DNA from: an uncultured bacterium | Lineage (GTDB): Bacteria; Patescibacteriota; Minisyncoccia; Phycocordibacterales; CAIZLB01 | Direction of reading: 5' to 3' | Assembly (NCBI GenBank): GCA_903864515.1 | Contig: CAIPFZ010000049.1 | Location: 1-24,424 of the forward strand | Length of the DNA stretch: 24,424 nucleotides | The notes under the pieces: generated by a model | What the model was told of the DNA's origin: nothing | The model's input: only the letters and a program-made list of their open reading frames with translations | The model's database searches: none | Translations under genes and position numbers: made by a program | Shown here: positions 13,661 through 20,553 of the stretch, one piece after another | Layout of the letters: every line of letters starts with the position of its first letter | Position numbering within the stretch: the first letter of the stretch is position 1

Positions 13661-14967
13661 TTATTTCTTTGCTCTTCTTAGAAAAGCAGGAATTGAGTTC
13701 CATTCATCGTCGTCATCTTGAACACCTTGAAGTGGGGCGTTTGGATTCTCATCCTCCTTAACTTCCTCAATTGTTTTTGGGGTACTGTTTGCTGTGTTAG
13801 TTGAGGGTGTATGAATTGAATTGTGAATTTTTCCCTTATGCTCTTCAGATTTTATTTGAACTGGTACTTCAACAACTTGTGGAGCTGTGTTTATTTCTAC
13901 ATTTGTAGACACAGGTCTTTCTACTCGCTCTACTGTTTCTTTTGTTCCAAAAGCTGGCGCAGATTGTCTTGATGACATGCTGTCAAAAATAGTTTTTCTG
14001 ATTGCGCTATTGTCAGGGAAGTTTGCAGCAATAACAGTAATCTTTAATTCATTTTTCTTTAGTCTTTCATCCTTAACTGTTCCAAAGATAATCTTTGCAT
14101 CAGGATCTACTGAGTCTGTAATAAGCTTTGCAGCTTCTTGAATTTCCCACATAGTTAAATCATCATTTCCTGCAATAGAGAATAGTACACCTTTTGCACC
14201 ATGAATTGATACATCAAGTAGGGGGGAACTGATTGCAGCTTTGGCTGCCTCCTCTGCGCGTTTCTCACCAGAAGCTGAACCAATACCCATAAGGGCTGGT
14301 CCTGCGTTCTCAAGAACAGCTCTGATGTCTGCAAAGTCAATATTTCCAACTGTTCCTGGGGTTGTGATAAGTTCAGAAATTCCTTCAACCGCTTGCTTTA
14401 GAACCTCATCACACATTGCAAATGCATTCTTTGCTGTAGTGTCCTTTGTTACTGCAGCTAGGAGTTTGTCATTTGGAATTACAACTAGTGCATCAACTGC
14501 TTTACTAATTCTTCAAGTGCATGCTCTGCAAGACGCATACGTTGTTGTCCTTCAAATGAAAAAGGTTTTGTAACAACTCCAACAGTTAGAGCTCCCATTT
14601 CTTTGGAAATTTTTGCAACGATAGGGGATGCACCTGAACCTGTTCCACCGCCTAGTCCTCCAGCAACAAAAACCATGTCAGAATTTTTAAGAGCTTCTTG
14701 AATTTCTTCTTTTGTTTCTTCTGCTGCTTGACGTCCAACTTCTGGATTCATTCCAGCTCCTAATCCTTTAGTAAGATTTTTACCGATGTGAATCTTTCTC
14801 TTTGCCATTGAGTGATGTAGATCTTGCGCGTCAGTATTTATTGCAAGAAAATCAACCCCCTTAACTTTGGAGTTGATCATGTGGTTGATTGCATTTTTAC
14901 CTGAACCTCCAACTCCCACAACTTTTATTCTTGCAAATGTCTCTACGTCTGTTTTTACCTGTGGCAT
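13661..14967 (-). CDS. ftsZ: Cell division protein FtsZ, reading frame interrupted by a one-base deletion
   Basis: FtsZ is the tubulin-like GTPase that forms the division ring. The first frame (14485-14967, 160 residues) has the N-terminal GVGGSGKNAINHM and the tubulin signature GGLGGGTGSG (103-112). The second (from about 14500 to 13661) continues with IPNDKLLAAV, the T7 loop NIDFADIR (catalytic Asp), an acidic linker and the C-terminal FtsA-binding peptide SIPAFLRRAKK. Near 14501-14503 the minus strand reads GTAAAGCAG where GTAAAAGCAG would restore EELVKAVDALVVIPND, so one A is missing and a stop appears soon after. All landmarks are intact, so a sequencing or assembly error is likeliest. 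Real disruption or frameshifting cannot be excluded. An acceptable promoter lies upstream. Confidence 0.9.
14485..14510 (-). other. ftsZ frameshift site
   Basis: The minus strand runs GTA AAG CAG TTG ATG CAC TAG. Inserting one A in the AAA run, or a -1 ribosomal slip after AAG, restores the conserved AVDALVVIP reading. There is no classical XXXYYYZ slippery heptamer. Confidence 0.8.
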
Positions 14968-15086
14968 ATTTATTTCTGTTATTTCTATTATGATTAACGT
15001 TTACTTGGGCTCTATACTACCATTTACAGAAAATCAAGGCAATATTGACTTTTGTTGTTCTAGGGTTGGGTGTGGCGTTTTATATA

Positions 15087-15116
15087 TTGACATAGTGCCA
15101 TATTGTGTAGTATAAT
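15087..15116 (+). promoter_or_regulatory. Consensus sigma70 promoter of the orphan gene between ftsZ and ftsA
   Basis: TTGACA (15087-15092), 18 bases, TATAAT (15111-15116): both hexamers match consensus exactly. The predicted leader is about 120 bases and contains the hairpin at 15150-15197. Confidence 0.75.
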
Positions 15117-15149
15117 AATTAGTATAAAGTTCCTTAAATAAATATTATT

Positions 15150-15197
15150 TCGTCACAGCAGAAAGGGGCTATTTAAGGCCTTTCTCTGCTGTGACGA
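15150..15197 (+). promoter_or_regulatory. Long 5'-leader hairpin
   Basis: TCGTCACAGCAGA (15150-15162) pairs perfectly with TCTGCTGTGACGA (15185-15197). An inner AAAGG/CCTTT-type pairing extends it past a small bulge around a TATTTAA loop. It lies in the 5' leader of the 98-residue orphan gene and could control translation or stability. Confidence 0.75.
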
Positions 15198-15244
15198 AGC
15201 TATGCCAGCCAAGTCTTATAGCATTCACAACCATCATAAAAACT

Positions 15245-15541
15245 ATGTACTGTTTCGGAGTAAACTTTAGCGGAAGACAATACTACGTTGTTGCGAATAA
15301 CGTAGATGAAGCCGTTCAACATGTTCGGGAAGAACGTAAGTTTGGCCCAGAAGAACGACTCACCGAGGCATTTGTCTTCTCATCTCGTGAATCATTCGTT
15401 GACGAGATCAGCAAGATGACGCCTTTCATTAGCGACAAAGAGTATGTTAACGAGAGAAAGCAAGATGCAGAGGCAAAAATTGATGGAGCTCAAGGGCCCA
15501 TGATAATAGACTATTGCGTCCCTAGCTCTGGTGGAGCATGA
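15245..15541 (+). CDS. Small orphan protein with structured leader (hypothetical)
   Basis: A 98-residue soluble protein starting MYCFGVNFSGRQYYVVANNV, with a charged middle (DEAVQHVREERKFGPEERL) and ending CVPSSGGA. I do not recognise a family. The pattern of short strand, helix and strand suggests a small alpha/beta fold. A GTG at 15191 would add 18 residues, but it lies inside the hairpin, so the ATG at 15245 is preferred. The gene interrupts the ftsA-ftsZ pair on the opposite strand, has a perfect-consensus promoter and ends in two hairpins, making an autonomous unit. It is G+C-richer than ftsA, which suggests insertion. No recombinase or flanking repeats were seen. Confidence 0.6.
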   Translation: MYCFGVNFSGRQYYVVANNVDEAVQHVREERKFGPEERLTEAFVFSSRESFVDEISKMTPFISDKEYVNERKQDAEAKIDGAQGPMIIDYCVPSSGGA

Positions 15542-15560
15542 TCATCACTTTACCCGTTTT

Positions 15561-15622
15561 TAAAAGTTTGACGGATGGATTCAAACTTTTACCCCAGGCA
15601 ACCGTGCTTGGGGTTTATTGTT
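15561..15622 (+). terminator. Tandem hairpins, the second a terminator
   Basis: AAAAGTTTGA/TCAAACTTTT (15562-15590) is directly followed by ACCCCAGGCA/TGCTTGGGGT (15591-15614, one G-U) and TTATTGTTAT. The second is a typical Rho-independent terminator for the orphan gene. The first can also act on the minus strand. Confidence 0.75.
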
Positions 15623-15711
15623 ATAAGTAAAAGAAATGTGCAAAAAATGCACATTGCAATCGAAATTAGTTCAAAATGATTAGTTTGGAATAGAGAGGTT
15701 GGTTGGGAAAG

Positions 15712-16980
15712 CTAAGGCAAAAACTGCTTAATCCACCCACCAATCAATTTCTTTAGCTTTTTAAATATACCCACTGCACTTAGTCCATCCAAATTAATTC
15801 CACTTCTATCGTCTGGTGAAGAGAAGGCAAGAATTGTTGATCCATATGCAACCGCCCATTCAAATTCTCTAGCAATACCCTTTAGATTTCCCTCAAGTTT
15901 TAATGTGTGGCGTTTTGATGGGAGGCGTAGTGCTTCTCTTGCTAATTCTTCAATATTCATCAAACCACTTCCTCCTCCTGTTAAAATAATTCCAGCAGGC
16001 AATAATCCGTTTCTATCTATTTTTTTAAGATGACCTTCTATTAAATCAAAAATATCAGAAAGTCTGGCGATAACTATTTCATCCAGTTTCTTTCTTGAGA
16101 AAGATGGTAGGGAAGAGCTTGCGGAGACGGCTGTGTTTGTATCGCTAGAAACTGACATTTTAATTTGATCTGCTTCTTCTATTGAAACCTTGAGACCTAA
16201 TGCAATATCATTTGTTATATCATTTGAGCCAACTGGAAAAACTTCCATGGAAACTGGAATATTATTTTCATATACAATTATGGAACTTGTTTCTGATCCA
16301 ATATTTAAAAGAATACAACCTGCAATTTTTTGAGTCTTTGTTAAGGATACAAGACTTGCTGCAATTGGTGCTGCAACAATATCTCTCATTTCAACATTTG
16401 CTTCATCAAAAGCATTCAGTAAGTCTGTGAAGTGATGGGCGAGACATGTGATATAGAGAACTCTCGCTTCCAATTTCACACCCTTTAATCCTTGAGGACG
16501 TCCCAGAACCTTTCTACCGTCAACCTTGTACTCAAGTGGAATTGAGTGAATTATCTTTCTATTTAAAATATAAGTACTTGGTAATTCTTTTTCACTTTCC
16601 TCAATTACTCGCTTCACGTCCAAATCTGTAATTTCAGAATCTGCTTTTGTTGTAACTGCAGATCCAACAGCAACAATAGCACCAAGTCCAACTCCTCCAA
16701 TTGAAACATATGCTTTCTTAATAGGAATACCAGAATTCTTTTCTGCGATATTGACGGCGGTCCTAATGCACTTAGATAATTCAGTTACATTTGTGACATA
16801 TCCATGTCTCATTCCCTTGGTCTCGACAACGGCTGATGCAAGTATTCTTGGCTGAAGCGGTGCACCTCTAGAAGAATCTTTTTCCGATTGAAATTCAGGA
16901 GACTCAAGCTCTGTCACCAAAACTTTAATTTGATGTGTTCCTACGTCTATTCCAACTGCTAGATTGCGACCTTTTGCCAT
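15712..16980 (-). CDS. ftsA: Cell division protein FtsA
   Basis: A 422-residue actin-like ATPase that tethers FtsZ to the membrane and recruits the divisome. Visible parts are the phosphate-1 motif AVGIDVGTHQIKVLV (residues 8-22), the subdomain 1C region (about 80-160: IPIKKAYVSIGGVG), phosphate-2 GCILLNIGSETSSIIV, the adenosine motif AGIILTGGGSGLMNIEELA and the C-terminal amphipathic membrane-targeting helix IFKKLKKLIGGWIKQFLP. A TATAAT lies 11 bases upstream of the ATG. Its partner ftsZ is downstream on the same strand, but a plus-strand gene with its own signals lies between, so they are probably separate transcripts. The length is normal for the family. Confidence 0.95.
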   Translation of the reverse strand: MAKGRNLAVGIDVGTHQIKVLVTELESPEFQSEKDSSRGAPLQPRILASAVVETKGMRHGYVTNVTELSKCIRTAVNIAEKNSGIPIKKAYVSIGGVGLGAIVAVGSAVTTKADSEITDLDVKRVIEESEKELPSTYILNRKIIHSIPLEYKVDGRKVLGRPQGLKGVKLEARVLYITCLAHHFTDLLNAFDEANVEMRDIVAAPIAASLVSLTKTQKIAGCILLNIGSETSSIIVYENNIPVSMEVFPVGSNDITNDIALGLKVSIEEADQIKMSVSSDTNTAVSASSSLPSFSRKKLDEIVIARLSDIFDLIEGHLKKIDRNGLLPAGIILTGGGSGLMNIEELAREALRLPSKRHTLKLEGNLKGIAREFEWAVAYGSTILAFSSPDDRSGINLDGLSAVGIFKKLKKLIGGWIKQFLP

Positions 16981-16991
16981 ATATGTATTTT

Positions 16992-16997
16992 ATTATA
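16992..16997 (-). promoter_or_regulatory. -10 box of ftsA
   Basis: The minus-strand TATAAT is 11 bases before the ATG. No good -35 is seen. The leader would be about five bases. Confidence 0.4.
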
Positions 16998-17065
16998 CAC
17001 TAAAAATCGTATAGTAAAATAGCCATTTGTCATAAATACTGTGTATAAAGTACTAAAATGGATTG

Positions 17066-17090
17066 AAAATTACATTTTTAGTGTAATTTT
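17066..17090 (-). terminator. Weak hairpin after ybeY
   Basis: AAAATTAC/GTAATTTT with a 9-base loop, just past the ybeY stop on the minus strand. It is A/T-only with a short T run, so its strength is doubtful. Confidence 0.35.
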
Positions 17091-17102
17091 ATCAAGTTTT
17101 AA

Positions 17103-17522
17103 TTATATACCAAAAATTTTCCTCACCTCCATCTCCTTCTTCTCCATTCTGTCACCATGATCATATCCCTTAAGATGAAATAGTCCGTGAATAAATAAAA
17201 ATATCAAATAGTTTTTTGGGGTTCTGTCAAAGTCTTTTGATTTTTGATTTGCTTTATCAATGTTAATGAAAATCTCACCCATCTGACTTTTTTCTTTTAA
17301 ATCATCAAGTGGAAAACTTAATATGTCAGTAGTGTAATCTTTTTCTCTGTGGGTTCTGTTTAAAGTTCTCATTCTTTCTCGTCCAATGAAAGTTAGGCTT
17401 AACTCATAGTTCTGACCCATGACTTTGTTTTTTATTTTATCAAAAAGCACCCAATCAAATTTGGGTGTGCTTTTTTGCGTTGAGGAAATCATGAAATTAT
17501 CTTTATCGAAAATAACTTTCAT
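17103..17522 (-). CDS. ybeY: Endoribonuclease YbeY (16S rRNA 3'-end maturation)
   Basis: A 139-residue zinc-dependent endoribonuclease involved in 16S rRNA maturation and ribosome quality control. The diagnostic metal motif HGLFHLKGYDH has all three His (HxxxHxxxxxH). Upstream, REKDYTTDILSFPL and GEIFINIDKA match the family. No Shine-Dalgarno precedes the ATG used. An internal ATG at residue 11 is possible but leaves a shorter N-terminus. It lies between rpsU and ftsA on the same strand, 61 bases after rpsU. The usual partner phoH is not present here. Confidence 0.93.
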   Translation of the reverse strand: MKVIFDKDNFMISSTQKSTPKFDWVLFDKIKNKVMGQNYELSLTFIGRERMRTLNRTHREKDYTTDILSFPLDDLKEKSQMGEIFINIDKANQKSKDFDRTPKNYLIFLFIHGLFHLKGYDHGDRMEKKEMEVRKIFGI

Positions 17523-17583
17523 ATTTTTGGTGGGTAGATTATTTTGAGGTCTATTTTAGACCCACTAATCATCCCCAGTTAGA

Positions 17584-17823
17584 TTATCTCTTTTTCTTTG
17601 AAACAGGCAATTTACCTAGTTTTGCTAGTTTGTCTATTTCTGTACGGCGGCGAAGTCTCTCTAGTGTAGATTTCTTTACCTTGTAGGCTGAAAGAGCTCT
17701 ACCAGAATATCTAATAGATCTAACCTTGTTTAAAACACCAGATTCTTGAACGCGCTTTGTAAAGCGACGTAGAACTGATGATCCACTTTCATTTGCGTGT
17801 TTATCAACTGAAACATTTGTCAT
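17584..17823 (-). CDS. rpsU: Small ribosomal subunit protein bS21
   Basis: A 79-residue, highly basic protein. SVLRRFTKRVQESGVLNKVR is the conserved bS21 core, followed by a Lys/Arg-rich C-terminal half ending KKKR. bS21 sits near the 16S 3' end and the anti-Shine-Dalgarno, helping initiation. It follows the HisRS-like gene by 29 bases, so the two are probably co-transcribed. The length is a little above the usual 58-71 residues. Confidence 0.93.
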   Translation of the reverse strand: MTNVSVDKHANESGSSVLRRFTKRVQESGVLNKVRSIRYSGRALSAYKVKKSTLERLRRRTEIDKLAKLGKLPVSKKKR

Positions 17824-17852
17824 ATGAGCATTAATTTAACATAAGCAGACAA

Positions 17853-19223
17853 TTATAGCAACTTTTGTAGGTAATCAATAAGGTCTTGGACCCTTACAGT
17901 TTCTTGAACCCTAGTATTCATATGTCTTACTGTGACTGAGTTCTCAATAGCTTCCTTTTGTCCCAGTATTAAAATGTAGGGAACAGCGAGTTTCTCTGCA
18001 GCTGCAATTTGGCTAGTAATCTTATCTCTTGAAAGAGCTTGGTGAACTGGTATTTTGGCTACGCGTAACATTTCCATGATTGAAAGGGATTTAAGCTTTG
18101 CATCGTATCCAAGATGAATGAAGTAGAATTTAATATCCTCAACAGCAATGACTTTAGGCACCTTTCTCGCTGGATCTGCCTCAATCATAAGGTGTGCACC
18201 AATTGCAGGCACATCCTTCTTGCCCCAAGCTTTTTTGGATACAGAATTGTAACGCTCACCAATTGCTAGTATTTCCTTTTTGTCTTGTCTTCCTTTGATT
18301 GTAAAGGCTGTGATTTGGAAAACAGTTCCACCAGCGTAAAGTCCACTTCCGATTAGGCTGTGATTGATTATGTATGGCAGATTTAATGATTCAATATACT
18401 CCAACACCTCTCTAAAATGCTCTCTATATTCTTCTGTTAGGTAACTTATTGGTTTTGGCGCTGCATCTTGAATTGCCAGACATTCATCGTGATCACATGA
18501 GACAGTGCTCATCAAATCCTTCTTGAACGCGTGTCTACATGGGGTTGCAAGTTCGCTAATATTTTTCTTAAAATATAAACTATATTCCTTTGCAAATTTT
18601 GTAAAACAATCTTTATCTCCCAAAGAGTTTATTTCAATTAAAAGTTCACCTTTATCAACATGGTCTTTTAAAATTACATATGCTGTTTCAATGATCATTG
18701 CATCAGCAATACTTTTTGCATTGCCAAGAATGTGCATTGAGAAGATGTGGTCCTTATTTTTATCTTTATTGAAATGACTGTTTCCGTGAAGGGGGCCACT
18801 ATGGCAAATCATTGGAGGTTGGACCAAGTCAGACATCTCTTTGTTAACATAAGCTCTGGTTACAGAGACATATTCCTCAAGAAAATTCTCAAATCTTAAA
18901 GAGTTGATAATTTCATCTTTGTTGATTCTCTTTGTTCCAATTTTAAATCCTTTTGCCTTAACAATATCCTCCTTTTGGACACTTAATCCTGCAAAGGGAA
19001 CAAAGCCATAGTGTCTAGCTGAGGCTTCTGCAATCTTATGAACCGCATCTATTGGGTCAGGTTTTTCTTCAATCAAAGGTTTTGCCTTCTTATTGAAGGT
19101 TTGGTTTTTAATAGGTTGTTTTTCCTTTAGAGCCTTATTTGTAGGCTTATTATTCTCTTTTTTAGATGAATTGCTATGAACACTTGTTTTTGACATATGT
19201 TTATTTTTGTTGTTTTTAGGCAT
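17853..19223 (-). CDS. Divergent histidyl-tRNA synthetase-like protein
   Basis: A 456-residue class II HisRS homologue. Residues 1-55 are a Lys/Asn-rich disordered tail. The core keeps INSLGDKDC (198-206), an AAPKPISYLTEEYREHF segment and GLYAGGTVFQI (294-304). Residues 363-456 are an anticodon-binding domain (AAAEKLAVPYILILGQKE). Key catalytic sites look changed: the HisRS motif LVRGLDYY reads LIGSGLYA, losing the catalytic Arg, and the motif 2 Arg region (normally an FRxE and FxQ pattern) reads SGPLHGNSHFNKDKNKDHIFSMH. It may be a HisZ-like or other non-aminoacylating paralogue, or a very divergent enzyme. No histidine-biosynthesis genes are nearby. AGGT before the ATG supports the start. 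Confidence 0.75.
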   Translation of the reverse strand: MPKNNKNKHMSKTSVHSNSSKKENNKPTNKALKEKQPIKNQTFNKKAKPLIEEKPDPIDAVHKIAEASARHYGFVPFAGLSVQKEDIVKAKGFKIGTKRINKDEIINSLRFENFLEEYVSVTRAYVNKEMSDLVQPPMICHSGPLHGNSHFNKDKNKDHIFSMHILGNAKSIADAMIIETAYVILKDHVDKGELLIEINSLGDKDCFTKFAKEYSLYFKKNISELATPCRHAFKKDLMSTVSCDHDECLAIQDAAPKPISYLTEEYREHFREVLEYIESLNLPYIINHSLIGSGLYAGGTVFQITAFTIKGRQDKKEILAIGERYNSVSKKAWGKKDVPAIGAHLMIEADPARKVPKVIAVEDIKFYFIHLGYDAKLKSLSIMEMLRVAKIPVHQALSRDKITSQIAAAEKLAVPYILILGQKEAIENSVTVRHMNTRVQETVRVQDLIDYLQKLL

Positions 19224-19236
19224 TGTTACCTATACC

Positions 19237-19881
19237 TTACTGCTTTTTGCTAAATTCCTCAAGTCCCCCTGGAAAAAGACCCAATTTGGGAAAAGGGTAT
19301 AATCGGAGAAGAGCTCTACCTGTAATGTCTTCTCTTGGAAGCGCTCCCCAGCTTCTTGAATCAAAGCTGACCTCACGATTGTCTCCCATGACAAAATATT
19401 CTGTATCCCCAAGGGTTTTATCTGTTACTTTGTCACTGTTAAATTTTACATAAGGTTCATCCAGTAGTAGTCCTTCTGGGTGTTCATTGTTATATATGTA
19501 TGTTTGCTTTGCCGCAACAACAATTCTCTCACCAGGAAGACCTACAATTCTTTTTATAAAATATTTACTAGTTTCAAATGGAGGGCGAAGAACTACAACG
19601 TCACCTCTCTTTGGAGATTGGAGTCTGTATGTTAATTCATCGACAATTAAATAATCATTTGTTGAGAAACTTGGATCCATGGATGCTCCGTCTACCAAAA
19701 AAGGTTCTGCAATAAAGAATCTAATACCTAGGAAGATTAATAGTGTTATAACGGTGAATCTCCAAAAACCTTCTTCCTTTTTATTCTTATGACCTCTTAC
19801 GTGAGCCTCTGTGTCTTTAATTGTATTTAAAAATTCTTCGTCATACTCCTTATCCTTCATCTTGTCATTGTGTGAATTCAT
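19237..19881 (-). CDS. lepB: Signal peptidase I
   Basis: A 214-residue membrane-bound serine protease that removes signal peptides. After a charged cytoplasmic N-terminus (1-40) comes one membrane helix (VITLLIFLGIRFFIAEPFLV). Box B has the catalytic Ser in VDGASMDPSF, box D has the Lys in KYFIKRIVGLPGE, and box E is VMGDNREVSFDSRSWG. The frame is open 41 codons further upstream, overlapping pth, but an extended -10 TGGTATAAT lies 12 bases before the ATG at 19881, so that start is chosen. It is 13 bases upstream of the HisRS-like gene and may share its transcript. Confidence 0.93.
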   Translation of the reverse strand: MNSHNDKMKDKEYDEEFLNTIKDTEAHVRGHKNKKEEGFWRFTVITLLIFLGIRFFIAEPFLVDGASMDPSFSTNDYLIVDELTYRLQSPKRGDVVVLRPPFETSKYFIKRIVGLPGERIVVAAKQTYIYNNEHPEGLLLDEPYVKFNSDKVTDKTLGDTEYFVMGDNREVSFDSRSWGALPREDITGRALLRLYPFPKLGLFPGGLEEFSKKQ

Positions 19882-19893
19882 AATATGTGTGAG

Positions 19894-19902
19894 ATTATAC
19901 CA
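19894..19902 (-). promoter_or_regulatory. Extended -10 promoter of lepB
   Basis: The minus strand has TGGTATAAT, with 12 bases to the ATG. It shares the 49-base divergent gap with the pth promoter. Confidence 0.55.
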
Positions 19903-19915
19903 TAATGTTATTAAA

Positions 19916-19924
19916 TGATATAAT
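19916..19924 (+). promoter_or_regulatory. Extended -10 promoter of pth
   Basis: TGATATAAT ends six bases before the ATG, so transcription should start at or next to the first codon. Confidence 0.6.
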
Positions 19925-19930
19925 ATTTTC

Positions 19931-20548
19931 ATGTATATAATTGTAGGATTAGGAAATCCAGGGGAAGAATATGAATCGACAAGACATAACGTTGGCAGAT
20001 TCATAGCTACTGCATTTGCAAAACAATATGAATTACCAGATTTTTCTTATGATAAGAAGTTCTTAGGATTGGTTTCTAAGGGTGAGATTGAATTTGGAAA
20101 AGGGAAGAGTAAGGTGGAGGAAAAAGTTGTTGTGATTTTACCTGAAACTTTTATGAATAAAAGTGGTAAATCCCTTGCTGATTTAATTACAAGCGAAAAG
20201 AAGGCAGAGAAATTGATTGTGATTCAGGATGATTTGGATTTACCATTCGGAACTGTGAAAATGGTCTTCAATAGAGGAATGGGAGGGCATAGAGGATTGG
20301 AATCAATTAAAAGAGCAATTAAAACTGAGGCATTTATAAGAGTAAAGGTTGGCGTTTCTCCAACAACTCCAACTGGAAAGATTAAAAAACCAAAAGGGGA
20401 AGATAAGGTGGTGAAGTTTATTCTAGGAAAGTTCAAGGACGATGAAATGAAGGAGTTAAAAAAGATTGCAAAGAGAGTGGTTGAAGGATTGTATGTGACG
20501 GTCACTGAGGATAGATTTAAAGCGATGAATATTTTAAATACAAATTAA
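19931..20548 (+). CDS. pth: Peptidyl-tRNA hydrolase
   Basis: A 205-residue Pth that recycles tRNA from dropped-off peptidyl-tRNA. Signature residues are GLGNPG (Asn), the catalytic His in STRHNVG, MNKSGKSLADL, the DDLDLPFG aspartate and GGHRGLESI. A charged insertion (about residues 56-68, GEIEFGKGKSKVEEK) makes it slightly longer than the usual 190. No Shine-Dalgarno is present; the mRNA is predicted to be leaderless. The putative metallopeptidase gene follows after 5 bases, so they form an operon. Confidence 0.95.
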   Translation: MYIIVGLGNPGEEYESTRHNVGRFIATAFAKQYELPDFSYDKKFLGLVSKGEIEFGKGKSKVEEKVVVILPETFMNKSGKSLADLITSEKKAEKLIVIQDDLDLPFGTVKMVFNRGMGGHRGLESIKRAIKTEAFIRVKVGVSPTTPTGKIKKPKGEDKVVKFILGKFKDDEMKELKKIAKRVVEGLYVTVTEDRFKAMNILNTN

Positions 20549-20553
20549 TTAAG

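Noticed and set aside
14485..14510. Programmed -1 frameshifting as the preferred explanation for ftsZ
   Set aside because: No classical slippery heptamer or clear downstream stimulatory structure was recognised; a one-base error is simpler.
17853..19223. HisZ regulatory subunit of ATP phosphoribosyltransferase
   Set aside because: There is a C-terminal anticodon-binding domain, which HisZ usually lacks, and no hisG or other his genes are in the window.
19882..20004. Longer LepB N-terminus starting at 20004
   Set aside because: It would overlap the pth coding region and both promoters; the extended -10 before 19881 supports the shorter protein.
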